NCBI RefSeq assembly: GCF_002287175.1
Contig: NZ_LMVM01000041.1
Coordinates: forward strand, 52,394 to 116,393
DNA length: 64,000 nt
Source of the DNA: Methanobacterium bryantii
GTDB taxonomy: Archaea > Methanobacteriota > Methanobacteria > Methanobacteriales > Methanobacteriaceae
Reading direction: 5' to 3'
Below, piece by piece: positions 45,892 to 54,525 of this stretch. The position numbers and the translations under genes were made by a program. Position 1 is the stretch's first letter; the number at the start of each line of letters is the position of its first letter. The notes beneath the pieces were generated by a model. It did no database searches. It was not told the origin of the DNA and worked only from the letters and a program-made list of their open reading frames with translations.

Positions 45892-46839
45892 TTAAATCAC
45901 TGCTATTGCCCAGTAAACAAATATCAACCATAGTATGGCCAGTACTGCAGTGCGGATTAAAGGTAATTTGCCAAATTTCATTTTAGCTATTTTAGAACCG
46001 ATGTACCAGCTTAGAATAATTAAGATTACCAGGAGAATACTGTTAATGATGCCTACTATATTCAGCGGGTCCTGAAGCATGACATAAATCCATACAACAG
46101 CAGTTATAATTATTCCTAACCATAAAACAGGCCTAATTGCACTGTTTACTTTTATTGTTAGCTGTGTAATTTCTTCTGATTCCCTGGACATTATTAGCAT
46201 TGCAAACAGGACCATTATAGATCCGAGAGCCAATATGATGCCTAAAAACTCGAAGAACAATGTAGTAACGGGTTTACCGAATATCTGCTCTTTAAGAAGT
46301 GGTATTGTTATAACTGCTTTTAGAGATTCATCTGCTGGAAAAGATTCTATATCTCCTACTGCCATTGAATATTTGCCGGTATTGCCTGCATTGAATACTT
46401 TGATGTAATATGTTCCTGCACTGACATTTTGGGTGAATTCAGGACCTTGTAGGTAGTAATCACCTCCAAATTCTTCAAACATGGGCATCCAGTCTGATTT
46501 TTTCCCATCAAGTAATGCTATGGTTCTTCCAGAGGAATCAGTTATCTGTACTGAGACAAAATCACCACTTATACCTGGGCTTTGCGGCACAAGAATATTC
46601 ACATACAGTTTAAAAGGCTTATCTGAAGTTATTTTGTAGTAATCTGGTTGCCCATTCAAATTTCCATAAAAAGCCTGAGATATTTCCGGATTCTGAATTA
46701 CAATAGGGTTATCCATAGAGCTGTTTGTTCCCGCTTCTAAACGGGGTTGATGTGCACTTACTGCACAAATAGACAAAAATAAAACAATTAGTATAATTAA
46801 CGACTTTAATCCAAAATTTAAATATTTTTGGTTAGTCAT
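45892..46839 (-). CDS. Secreted-domain membrane protein with four C-terminal helices
   Basis: 315 residues from ATG 46839. The frame is open further upstream to 47157, but that part is AT-rich and lacks a signal, whereas this start gives a clean signal peptide (about residues 10-30, ending SAH). Next is an outside beta-rich domain of about 150 residues (YYKITSDKPFKLYVNILVPQ, then GTYYIKVFNAGNTGKYSMAV), like pre-peptidase C-terminal domains, and then four hydrophobic helices. Function unknown. Confidence 0.65.
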   Translation of the reverse strand: MTNQKYLNFGLKSLIILIVLFLSICAVSAHQPRLEAGTNSSMDNPIVIQNPEISQAFYGNLNGQPDYYKITSDKPFKLYVNILVPQSPGISGDFVSVQITDSSGRTIALLDGKKSDWMPMFEEFGGDYYLQGPEFTQNVSAGTYYIKVFNAGNTGKYSMAVGDIESFPADESLKAVITIPLLKEQIFGKPVTTLFFEFLGIILALGSIMVLFAMLIMSRESEEITQLTIKVNSAIRPVLWLGIIITAVVWIYVMLQDPLNIVGIINSILLVILIILSWYIGSKIAKMKFGKLPLIRTAVLAILWLIFVYWAIAVI

Positions 46840-47125
46840 ACTATATTTTATATAATTTGTATTAAATAAAAATTTCTGATGGCGCTGTAGGTAGCTAATA
46901 GTACATACTGTAATTTTTAAATGATTTAATTTTGTTTTAAAAAACGAATAGTGAACTTTATACCTCGTTATTTTGTATTTATGGGAGTTATTTGATTTTT
47001 TGATTGGATTCTGCTTTGTTGATGCATCAAGGGCATCATTTTCTAAATTCAAAATGTCTCTAAAATATATTAACCATATTAAAAATATTAATACCACTGA
47101 AAAAAATATTTGCTGAGGTGAAAAT
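46840..47125. other. Divergent promoter region
   Basis: AT-rich gap between divergent genes, with TATA-like stretches on both strands (for example ATATTTTATATAA near 46848). An open minus-strand frame crosses it but has no start signal or domain, so it is judged non-coding. Confidence 0.4.
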
Positions 47126-47422
47126 ATGGTAACTATTGATTTTAACATGGATAACATTCAAAAGTGTCTATGCCCCGGATGTCCAGTTCAAGCCAAAAGT
47201 GAATGTGTACAGGATAAACTAAACAAATTAAAGTCTCAAAGTGGAGGAACTCCGGGCAAAGATGATGTACCTGGTGTTTACTGTTCAACAGGAAAAGCTA
47301 CCTGTGAGGGACTTGATCCAAGTCAGATGTGTCAGTGCGGTAAATGTGAAGTATGGAAAGAATACAAGTTAGGTGAGGGAGAGCCTGGAGGATACTACTG
47401 CGCAAAAGGAGAAGCAAGATAA
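47126..47422 (+). CDS. DUF2769-type cysteine-rich protein
   Basis: 98 residues, with GAGGTGAAA before the ATG. Cysteine pattern CLCPGCPVQAKSEC, YCSTGKATC, CQCGKCEVWKEY and YYCAKG matches the protein at 45583. Probably a small metal- or cluster-binding cytosolic protein; no function is established. Followed by an EamA transporter. Confidence 0.78.
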   Translation: MVTIDFNMDNIQKCLCPGCPVQAKSECVQDKLNKLKSQSGGTPGKDDVPGVYCSTGKATCEGLDPSQMCQCGKCEVWKEYKLGEGEPGGYYCAKGEAR

Positions 47423-47454
47423 GCAAATTATTCAACTAATTTTTTTATTTTTTT

Positions 47455-48342
47455 ATGATAGTTTCTTACATATATGCGATATTATCTGCATTTTTTGAAG
47501 CCCTTAGGAACGTATCCGGTAAAATGGGACTAAAAGATATGGATGAATATCTTGTTACATGGGCATTTGGATTTTTTGCACTGCCCTTTTTACTTTTCCC
47601 TTATTTTTTTATAAGTATTCCATCACTTGGAAATCAGTACTGGCTTGCATTGATTTCAGATGGTATTTTGAATGTCACAGCAACTATCCTACAATTAAAA
47701 TCCATAAAACACTCTGATTTATCTTTAGTAATTCCATTAACATCTTTTACCCCTTTATTTTTATTAATAATGGCTCCTTTAATTCTTGGTCAATATCCAA
47801 CTTTTCTTGGCGTAATAGGCGTCATTTTTATTGTTATCGGCTCTTATATACTAAATACTAAAAGGAAACTGATAACTACACAAAGAAGAACTTCAGATTA
47901 TCTGGATCATTTCAAAGCAATGGTAAAAGAGGAAGGTCCAAAGCTGATGTTGATAGCTGCGTTTTTATTAAGCATAACTTCAAGTATAGATAAAATAGGC
48001 GTTTCAAATTCTTCACCTTTATTTTGGGCGGCATCAGTGCATTTATTTACGTCAGTTACCCTTTCTCCTGTATTAATACATGAATTCCGTAATCATACGA
48101 AATTGAAGGGGATGGATATTAAGCTTTTATTTGCAGTTGGAGCTTTCAGCGCTTTATCTTTAGTAGCTCAGTATATAGCTATTACGACCCTTCTTGTTCC
48201 ATATGTTATTGCAATTAAAAGAACAAGTGCCATAATGAGTGTTTTATTCGGATATTTAATATTTAAGGAAAAAGGGATAAAAGGACGCCTGGCGGGGTCC
48301 GTAATAATGGTTTTAGGTGTTGTTTTTATAGCTCTGTCGTGA
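47455..48342 (+). CDS. EamA/DMT-family transporter
   Basis: 295 residues with about ten hydrophobic helices arranged as two EamA halves (about 1-140 and 150-295), each ending in a helix like GVIGVIFIVIGSYIL and GRLAGSVIMVLGVVFI. Drug/metabolite superfamily exporters move amino acids, nucleosides or drugs; the substrate cannot be read from sequence. No Shine-Dalgarno is evident; a T-run directly precedes the ATG. Confidence 0.82.
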   Translation: MIVSYIYAILSAFFEALRNVSGKMGLKDMDEYLVTWAFGFFALPFLLFPYFFISIPSLGNQYWLALISDGILNVTATILQLKSIKHSDLSLVIPLTSFTPLFLLIMAPLILGQYPTFLGVIGVIFIVIGSYILNTKRKLITTQRRTSDYLDHFKAMVKEEGPKLMLIAAFLLSITSSIDKIGVSNSSPLFWAASVHLFTSVTLSPVLIHEFRNHTKLKGMDIKLLFAVGAFSALSLVAQYIAITTLLVPYVIAIKRTSAIMSVLFGYLIFKEKGIKGRLAGSVIMVLGVVFIALS

Positions 48343-48433
48343 TTTCAAATGGAATTGTATTTTTAGAGTTAAGGATCCCCAATTTATGATCTTAAATAAT
48401 GTTTTTTGATTATTTATCACCCTTACCAAACAT

Positions 48434-48462
48434 TTTTATACCATATTCTATATTTAGAATAT
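48434..48462 (+). promoter_or_regulatory. padR promoter and inverted-repeat operator
   Basis: TATA-like TTTTATA (48434-48440) lies 26 bases before the PadR ATG at 48466, so the message is probably leaderless. Directly after it, ATATTCTA (48443-48450) and TAGAATAT (48455-48462) form a perfect 8-base inverted repeat with a 4-base spacer over the expected transcription start, as expected for an autoregulating PadR dimer. Confidence 0.6.
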
Positions 48463-48465
48463 TAT

Positions 48466-49032
48466 ATGTCTAGAATATCAGATATTGAAACAGCAATACT
48501 TGGACTACTTTATGAAAAACCACAGTACGGCTACCAGCTTGAGAAAACTATAGAGTCATGGGGAATGCGTAACTGGACTCAAATAGGGTTCTCATCAATT
48601 TATTATGTCTTAAAAAAGCTGGAAAAGAAAGAACTAGTAACATCGAAACTGAAAAAGGTAGAAGGTAAACCATCTCGTAAGGTTTTCACCATAACTGATC
48701 TGGGGCGAGAGACCATGCAAGAACAGCTTAAGGATCTCCTTTCATGGAATAAAAAGTTAATTTCACCCTTTGATCTGGGCATAGCATACCTTAATTATCT
48801 TGAACCACGGGAAGTCATTGAATGCCTTGAAAACTACGTAAAATCAGCAGACGGGCGGATTAGATTTTTAGAAAGCTCGGTTAAAATGCAAAAAGAATTA
48901 AAAGCCCCTTACTATGTAATTGCCCTATTCAGCAGACCTTTAGAGATCCTTAAAACTGAGATTAAATGGGTAGAACAACTTATTGAAACTATTAAAAAGG
49001 AAGAAAATCTTTGGGTGAAAAAATGGAAATAG
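48466..49032 (+). CDS. PadR-family transcriptional regulator
   Basis: 188 residues from ATG 48466. The N-terminal winged helix (residues 1-80) has the PadR pattern ETAILGLLYEKPQYGYQLEKTIES, WTQIGFSSIYYVLKKLEKKEL and GKPSRKVFTITDLGRE, followed by the Vir_C/C-terminal dimerisation helices (90-185). Represses drug-response genes in other organisms. It overlaps the GyrI-like gene by ten bases, so the two form an operon and the ligand-binding protein may modulate the response. Confidence 0.9.
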   Translation: MSRISDIETAILGLLYEKPQYGYQLEKTIESWGMRNWTQIGFSSIYYVLKKLEKKELVTSKLKKVEGKPSRKVFTITDLGRETMQEQLKDLLSWNKKLISPFDLGIAYLNYLEPREVIECLENYVKSADGRIRFLESSVKMQKELKAPYYVIALFSRPLEILKTEIKWVEQLIETIKKEENLWVKKWK

Positions 49033-49481
49033 TGGAAAAGAAACTTGGAAAAAGACAGATTGCGTACGTAACATATAAAGGGTCATATGGGGAAGTCCCC
49101 GTTCTCATGGGGGAAATTGTGGGATTCATAATGGCAAAAGGTCTGTCTATAATGGGACCTCCCTTTGGGGTATACTTTAACAGTCCTCAGGAAGTGCCAG
49201 TTGAAGAACTAATGTATGAAGTTGGAATGCCGTTTGCGGGAGAAGCAGATGAAGAAGGTCGGGTAAAAATTAAAATGATGCCTGAACAACTTGTTCTTTC
49301 AACTGTTTATAAAGGTCCTTACAGTGGATGTGGGACTGCAATTGGAGCGTTGGCTGAATATGCATACAAAAATGGATATGAAATTATTGGCCCTCCTATG
49401 GAAACTTATATTTCAGATCCTAATGAAACGCCTGAAAGTGAACTTTTAACCGAGATGTGCTTTCCGGTAATGAAAAAATAA
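49023..49481 (+). CDS. GyrI-like effector-binding-domain protein
   Basis: 152 residues from ATG 49023, with GGGTGA upstream inside the end of padR. The whole protein is one GyrI/BmrR-C-terminal-type domain (IVEKKLGKRQIAYVTYKG, MGPPFGVYF, LSTVYKGPYSGCGTAIGAL, IGPPMETYISDPNETPESEL) with the conserved ending ELxTEMCFPV. Such domains bind hydrophobic drugs or hydrolyse some cyclopropene compounds. Coupled to the PadR regulator. Confidence 0.85.
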   Translation: MEIVEKKLGKRQIAYVTYKGSYGEVPVLMGEIVGFIMAKGLSIMGPPFGVYFNSPQEVPVEELMYEVGMPFAGEADEEGRVKIKMMPEQLVLSTVYKGPYSGCGTAIGALAEYAYKNGYEIIGPPMETYISDPNETPESELLTEMCFPVMKK

Positions 49482-49514
49482 TTTATTTATTTTTTATGTA
49501 ATGTGGGATTGAAA

Positions 49515-50549
49515 ATGAATAATAAGTTTCTTATAGCTCCCTGTGGAATGAACTGCAGTGTTTGCATGGCATATTTAAGAGAAAAAAATAAATGCCCTGG
49601 CTGCAGGTTGTTTAATGCAGAAAAACCAGTTAGCATCGCTAAATGTAAAATTAGAAACTGTGAATATATTTCGGCAAATGGGAAGAATTTTTGTTTTGGA
49701 TGCAGTGATTTTCCCTGCAAACGTTTAAAACAGCTGGATAAAAGGTACAGAACTAAATACAACATGAGCATGATTGAAAATTTAGAATATATTAAAAATA
49801 AGGGTATTGAAGAATTCTTAGAGAATGAAGATCTTAGATGGAATTGTTCTGAGTGTGGGGGCACCATTTGTATTCATAAGGGTTACTGTTACAGCTGCGG
49901 GAAAATATATTGGAATGTGAGAAAGATGACAAAAATAGACTTAAAAAAGGAAAATAAGGAGCTTTACGCTCCATCAATAAAGGAACCTTCCCTGGTAGAT
50001 GTTCCTGAAATGAAATTTTTAATGATAGATGGTGAAGGAGACCCAAATACCTCAGAGGAATATAAAGATGCAATGGAAGCACTGTTTCCAGTATCTTATA
50101 AGGTAAAATTCATTTCTAAAAAAGAAAAATCAAAAGATTATGTTGTAATGCCCCTTGAAGGACTATGGTGGGTCCAAAACATGGAAAATTTTAGTATTGA
50201 GGATAAAAGTAGCTGGAAATGGACAGCAATGATAAGGCAGCCTGATTTTATAAGTAAAAGGATGATAAAGGATGCAATTAGAGAAGTTGAAGAAAAGAAG
50301 AATCCTGTGGCTTTATCTAAAATAAGATTTGAAAGCCTGCATGAGGGATTGTCAGCTCAGATAATGCATATTGGCCCATTTTCTGAAGAAGGTCCAACAG
50401 TGGAGAAGCTTCATGCATTCATTGAAGAGAAAGGCTACGAATTTGATGGTACCAGCACTGGTGAGAAACATCATGAGATATACATAAGTGACATGCGTAG
50501 AACAAAACCAGAAAGGCTTAAAACTATCATAAGACAACCTGTTAAATAA
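49515..50549 (+). CDS. DUF3795 cysteine-rich domain fused to COG4832-type GyrI-like domain
   Basis: 344 residues from ATG 49515; GGGAT lies upstream. The first ~130 residues have DUF3795 cysteines (CGMNCSVCMAYL, KCPGCR, FCFGCSDFPCKR) and a zinc-ribbon part (CSECGGTICIHKGYCYSCG). From about 150 on it matches GyrI-like COG4832 proteins (FLMIDGEGDPNTSEEYKDAM, WWVQNME, AQIMHIGPFSEEGPTV, HHEIYISDMRRTKPERLKT). The two domains also exist separately; the fusion links a probable metal sensor with a ligand-binding fold. Role unknown. Confidence 0.8.
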   Translation: MNNKFLIAPCGMNCSVCMAYLREKNKCPGCRLFNAEKPVSIAKCKIRNCEYISANGKNFCFGCSDFPCKRLKQLDKRYRTKYNMSMIENLEYIKNKGIEEFLENEDLRWNCSECGGTICIHKGYCYSCGKIYWNVRKMTKIDLKKENKELYAPSIKEPSLVDVPEMKFLMIDGEGDPNTSEEYKDAMEALFPVSYKVKFISKKEKSKDYVVMPLEGLWWVQNMENFSIEDKSSWKWTAMIRQPDFISKRMIKDAIREVEEKKNPVALSKIRFESLHEGLSAQIMHIGPFSEEGPTVEKLHAFIEEKGYEFDGTSTGEKHHEIYISDMRRTKPERLKTIIRQPVK

Positions 50550-50563
50550 AAGAAGGGGATTAA

Positions 50564-50956
50564 ATGAATAAAAATTTAAAAATAGTTTTGTTTGGGTTTT
50601 TAGTATGGTTAATTCCATTTGCAGTATCGTTTTTTATTTATCCTCTCAAAACACCTATGTATTCTCTCTTTGAATCCATTATGAGTGTATTAATAGCTGT
50701 TGCTGCAATGATATTTTCTTATTTCTACTTTAGAGATATCAAGACAAATTTTGCGGTGGAAGGTATAATAACAGGTATTGTGTGGTTCATAATTGCAATA
50801 GTAATAGATTTAGTGATGTTCCTGCCTGCAAGTCCCATGCATATGAATTTCAATGATTACATGATGACTATAGGTGTTAAATACTTAATCATACCGGTTG
50901 TGACAATTGGAACTGGATATGTAGCTGCTGTAATGGGAAGAAGATACTATGAATAA
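50564..50956 (+). CDS. Four-helix membrane protein, hypothetical
   Basis: 130 residues, four hydrophobic helices (about 7-27, 37-56, 66-86, 103-124). GAAGGGGATT before the ATG. Paralogue of the next gene, which it overlaps by eight bases (shared KIxxxGxLVWLIP, then MxFSYxYxK). No domain with a known function. Confidence 0.7.
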   Translation: MNKNLKIVLFGFLVWLIPFAVSFFIYPLKTPMYSLFESIMSVLIAVAAMIFSYFYFRDIKTNFAVEGIITGIVWFIIAIVIDLVMFLPASPMHMNFNDYMMTIGVKYLIIPVVTIGTGYVAAVMGRRYYE

Positions 50957-51335
50957 AAATGCAAAAATAATCAATTATGGGCTTTTAGTGTGGTTAATAC
51001 CCTCTTTAATTACAGTTATTTTAGGTTCTTTTTTAGCTGCCATAAATATTTTTGAGATTATATCTGCCGTGGCCATAGCTGTAACTGTAATGGTTTTTTC
51101 TTATTTATATTTAAAAGTTATAACCGAAAATTTCCTTAAAGAAAGTGTTTTAATTGGAATAAGCTGGTTGATAATTAGTATTGCTCTGGATATAATCTTA
51201 ATATTGTTAGGGATTTCACAATTAACCTTGATTAACTATACGATGTATGTTGCACCTCTGTACATTATTATTCCTGCCATAACCATTGGATTAGGATTAT
51301 ACATGAATCAAAGAATGAATAATGTAGGAGATTGA
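50949..51335 (+). CDS. Four-helix membrane protein, hypothetical (paralogue)
   Basis: 128 residues, four hydrophobic helices, homologous to the gene it overlaps. The pair probably arose by tandem duplication and may form a heteromer. Its stop touches the amidohydrolase start region, so five genes from 49515 onward may share a transcript. Function unknown. Confidence 0.7.
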   Translation: MNKNAKIINYGLLVWLIPSLITVILGSFLAAINIFEIISAVAIAVTVMVFSYLYLKVITENFLKESVLIGISWLIISIALDIILILLGISQLTLINYTMYVAPLYIIIPAITIGLGLYMNQRMNNVGD

Positions 51336-51337
51336 GA

Positions 51338-52165
51338 ATGATAATAGATTCGCATGTACACCTGCACCCAACAGAAGAAGTTGGAAAAATGGTTGTAGAA
51401 ATGATTGGAGTGCCTTACTACAGTTATGGTACTCCTGACGATTATGTAAAGGACATGAAAAGTGCAGGTATAAATATGGGGGTGGTGGTAAGCTTTGCAC
51501 CAGATAATCAGCTCAAAAATAATAATTTCTGGACAGTTGCAATAACCCGTCCTGGAAGAAATAAACCTGCCAAATATCCCATGTTAATTCCGTTCATATC
51601 TGTAAGCCCCACTATGAAAGGCCGTACAATGATTGAGGAACTTGAGCATAAATATAAATGGGGAATGAAAGGTCTGAAATTTCATCCAGTGGCACAGGAA
51701 TTTGCCCCTGATGATGAGAGAATGCGGCCGGTTTACGAGTGGATGATGAAGCATGATTTGCCTATTACGGCCCATTCCGGCTTCAATGTTGATGGTAAAT
51801 CTAAATTTGGAGAGCCAGAAAGATGGATCCATGTTTTAGAAGAATTCCGTGATCTTAAACTTATTTTAGCACATATGGGTGGTGGATCATGGGATACAGC
51901 TGTTGAAATAGCAGATAAATTCCCCCAAGTTATGTTTGACACTGCAATTGCAATTTCATATATAAACAGTCCAACTACTTTGGATGACGAGACGGCTGTA
52001 GACTTAATAAGGACTATTGGATCTGATAAAATATTATTTGGATCAGATTATCCCTGGATAAATCCAAAAAAGGATATTGAAAGAATAAATGGTTTAAATA
52101 TATCTGATAATGATAAAGAGCTTATATTGGGCGTGAATGCAGAAAGATTGTTCAATTTGAAATAA
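51338..52165 (+). CDS. Amidohydrolase of the COG2159 family
   Basis: 275 residues from ATG 51338 (GGAGATTG upstream). Metal-dependent TIM barrel: IDSHVHLHP at the start, GLKFHPVAQEF in the middle, PITAHSGFNV and LILAHMGGGSW, then KILFGSDYPW near the end with the catalytic Asp. Relatives are decarboxylases (ACMSD type) or hydrolases of aromatic or small carboxylic compounds. The substrate is not known. Confidence 0.85.
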   Translation: MIIDSHVHLHPTEEVGKMVVEMIGVPYYSYGTPDDYVKDMKSAGINMGVVVSFAPDNQLKNNNFWTVAITRPGRNKPAKYPMLIPFISVSPTMKGRTMIEELEHKYKWGMKGLKFHPVAQEFAPDDERMRPVYEWMMKHDLPITAHSGFNVDGKSKFGEPERWIHVLEEFRDLKLILAHMGGGSWDTAVEIADKFPQVMFDTAIAISYINSPTTLDDETAVDLIRTIGSDKILFGSDYPWINPKKDIERINGLNISDNDKELILGVNAERLFNLK

Positions 52166-52177
52166 GGTTGTGTAAAA

Positions 52178-53182
52178 ATGACCATCTGGAAATCTTTTTT
52201 AAACACAGATCCAACAGAATGGCTTTTAGAGGAAAATAACCCTTCAGTTAGATATTTCACCCTTCGAAACATATTTGAAAGGCCAGAAATGGATCCTGAA
52301 GTTAGGGAAGCCAAAGCAGACATCATGAAAACTGGGACTGTGCCTAAAATTTTAGCCAAGCAGGAAGATGGGGGTTACTGGGGCATTCCTGATAATTTCT
52401 ATTTAAGGGGCAAATATAAAGGAACTTCGTGGCAGTTGATAATCCTTGCTGAACTTGGTGCAGATAGTGCAGATGAAAGAATTAAAAATACCTGTGAATT
52501 CATGCTTAAAAATTCACAGGATCCTGAAAGCGGCGCTTTTTCATATATAAGTGATGATAATAGTGTTGGTGATGCTGAAAAGATTTTACCATGTCTTACT
52601 GCTAACATGGTTTGGAGTCTTATCCGATTGGATTATCTAGATGACGAAAGAGTTCAAAAAGCACTTGAATGGCTCATAGCACATCAGAGGTTTGATGATG
52701 AACCTGTAGAACTCCCTGAAGGAGAGCATTATAAAATATGGAAAAAGTGTTGGGGAGAGCGTACTTGCCACAGTATCATTGTAAAGTCCCTTAAAGCATT
52801 CAGTGAAATTCCTGAAAATAAGAGAACGCCTGAAATGGAAAACTGCATATCTAAATGTGCTGAACATATGCTTAATCACAGAATTCATAAAAGGAGCCAA
52901 CCTCCAGCTGAAGGTAGGTTTAAATGGTTGGAATTTGGTTTTCCATTGATGTGGAACATAGATGCCCTGGAAGTTTTAGGACTGCTTACTAAATTAGGCT
53001 ATAAAGATAAAAGGATGCAGGAAGCTATGGATATGATGATTTCTAAACAAAATGGTGAAGGCAGATGGACACTGGAAAACACTTTCAACGGGCGCTTCCA
53101 GACAAGCATAGAACGGAAAGGAGAAGAAAGTAAATGGATCACTTTAAATGTTCTGAAGGTATTGAAGAGTTATTATGGGTAG
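52178..53182 (+). CDS. Terpenoid-cyclase/prenyltransferase-fold (alpha-alpha toroid) protein
   Basis: 334 residues made of repeated helical units typical of the squalene-cyclase/prenyltransferase toroid: QEDGGYWGIPDNFY, SQDPESGAFSYI, ALEWLIAHQRFDDE and KQNGEGRWTLENTF, with QxxxGxW-like motifs. The DxDD protonation motif of squalene-hopene cyclase is not seen, so cyclase activity is unlikely. Cytoplasmic, with no signal. It is downstream of the amidohydrolase and 12 bases before the AlkD-like gene. Confidence 0.7.
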   Translation: MTIWKSFLNTDPTEWLLEENNPSVRYFTLRNIFERPEMDPEVREAKADIMKTGTVPKILAKQEDGGYWGIPDNFYLRGKYKGTSWQLIILAELGADSADERIKNTCEFMLKNSQDPESGAFSYISDDNSVGDAEKILPCLTANMVWSLIRLDYLDDERVQKALEWLIAHQRFDDEPVELPEGEHYKIWKKCWGERTCHSIIVKSLKAFSEIPENKRTPEMENCISKCAEHMLNHRIHKRSQPPAEGRFKWLEFGFPLMWNIDALEVLGLLTKLGYKDKRMQEAMDMMISKQNGEGRWTLENTFNGRFQTSIERKGEESKWITLNVLKVLKSYYG

Positions 53183-53194
53183 CAGGTGTAATTT

Positions 53195-53875
53195 ATGCAG
53201 TTTGAAGAAATTATAAGTGAATTGGAATCATTATCTAATCCTGAAGAGGTAGAAGGGAGAGCTAGATTTGGAATAAACCATACCAAGACTTATGGTGTAA
53301 GAATGCCAGAATTACGTCGAATAGCTAAAGCTGCAGGTAAGGATCATGTTCTTGCAGAAAAATTGTGGAATGCGGGATACGGCGAAACAAAAATACTTGC
53401 AGGTTTAATTGAAGACCCAAAAATGGTTACAGAGTCTCAAATGGAAAATTGGGTGGCTGGGTTTGACTCATGGGATGTGTGCGACCAGTGCTGTATAAAT
53501 TTATTCCGTAAAACTCCTTTTGCCTACAAAAAAGTGTTTGAATGGAGCACCAGAGAAGAAGAATTTGTTAAAAGGGCTGCATTTGCAATGATTGCCGTTC
53601 TAGCAGTGCATGATAAAAAGGCAGATGATGAAAAATTTGAGAAATTCTTCCCTTTAATTATAAGAGAATCGGTAGACAACCGAAATTTCGTTAAAAAAGC
53701 TGTTAACTGGGCATTAAGGCAGATTGGGAAACGAAATCTTAATTTAAACAAAAGAACGGTTGAAATTGCAGAAGAAATTAGTACTATTGATTCAAAAAGT
53801 GCTAAATGGATAGCAGCTGACGCGATCAGGGAACTTACAAGTGAAAAAGTTCATGAAAGACTTAAAAAGAAGTAA
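53195..53875 (+). CDS. AlkD-like DNA alkylation repair protein
   Basis: 226 residues of HEAT-like helices, GGTG upstream of the ATG. Motifs fit the DNA alkylation repair enzyme family: RFGINHTKTYGVRMPELR, FDSWDVCDQC (Trp/Asp pair) and NRNFVKKAVNWALRQIGKRN. AlkD excises N3- and N7-alkylated purines without base flipping. It nearly meets the convergent gene at 53888. Confidence 0.88.
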   Translation: MQFEEIISELESLSNPEEVEGRARFGINHTKTYGVRMPELRRIAKAAGKDHVLAEKLWNAGYGETKILAGLIEDPKMVTESQMENWVAGFDSWDVCDQCCINLFRKTPFAYKKVFEWSTREEEFVKRAAFAMIAVLAVHDKKADDEKFEKFFPLIIRESVDNRNFVKKAVNWALRQIGKRNLNLNKRTVEIAEEISTIDSKSAKWIAADAIRELTSEKVHERLKKK

Positions 53876-53887
53876 TATGGGAGATAT

Positions 53888-54364
53888 TTAAGGATTTTTA
53901 AGAGCAACAATTTGTTTCAGGCCTACTAATTTCCATACCATAGTTCTATCTTCCTCCAGGATCAACTGAATAGGTTCATCTGGAGAGTGGCCTATAACCG
54001 CCCTAACTTTATTTGAGAGGTTTCTATCTTTGATCATTTTAACAAACATTTCTTTAATCTTTTTTTTATCCTTTTCATCCTCTACTTCAATTATACGTCC
54101 TTGAAGATTTGCAAATTTATAGTCTGACATATCTTCGGAATATTTTTCTATCTCCACAGCTACATGTGGGTCCCGCTTAATTTCTCCAATTTTTTTACCA
54201 TACCTTGTTGACAGGAAATAAAGGAATCCGTCGTCAAATATATACATAAATGGAGTAATATATGGATAATTTTCTCCTTTAAATGCAATTCGACCAATAA
54301 AATTTTGTTTAATTAACTCATCATATTCTTCTTTATTCATAGGTGGAATTTTTATCATGCTCAT
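53888..54364 (-). CDS. Pyridoxamine-5'-phosphate-oxidase-fold flavoprotein
   Basis: 158 residues from ATG 54364, supported by GGTG six bases upstream; alternatives at 54373 (GTG) and 54358 exist. Split-barrel fold: GRIAFKGENYPYITPFMYIFDDG, LYFLSTRYGKKIGEI, VAVEIEKY and FANLQGRIIEVED. In archaea this group binds FMN or F420 and reduces small molecules, or acts in nitroimidazole resistance. Substrate unknown. Confidence 0.82.
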   Translation of the reverse strand: MSMIKIPPMNKEEYDELIKQNFIGRIAFKGENYPYITPFMYIFDDGFLYFLSTRYGKKIGEIKRDPHVAVEIEKYSEDMSDYKFANLQGRIIEVEDEKDKKKIKEMFVKMIKDRNLSNKVRAVIGHSPDEPIQLILEEDRTMVWKLVGLKQIVALKNP

Positions 54365-54525
54365 GGAAAACACCGTATTATAATTATAACTTCTATTATT
54401 AAAAAATTTTATGAAAGTATGCGTTTTACGGCTGATAAATTAAATGCCAATAAAAATAAGAATTTTAAATATTTTTAATATGTGTAAATCTGATTAATGG
54501 CGTAATATATTAAATTTGGCAAATT

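Noticed and set aside
46840..47157. N-terminal extension of the secreted-domain membrane protein (open minus-strand frame)
   Set aside because: Very AT-rich, no ribosome site, and it would bury the normal signal peptide that begins at 46839; it also overlaps the start of the divergent gene.
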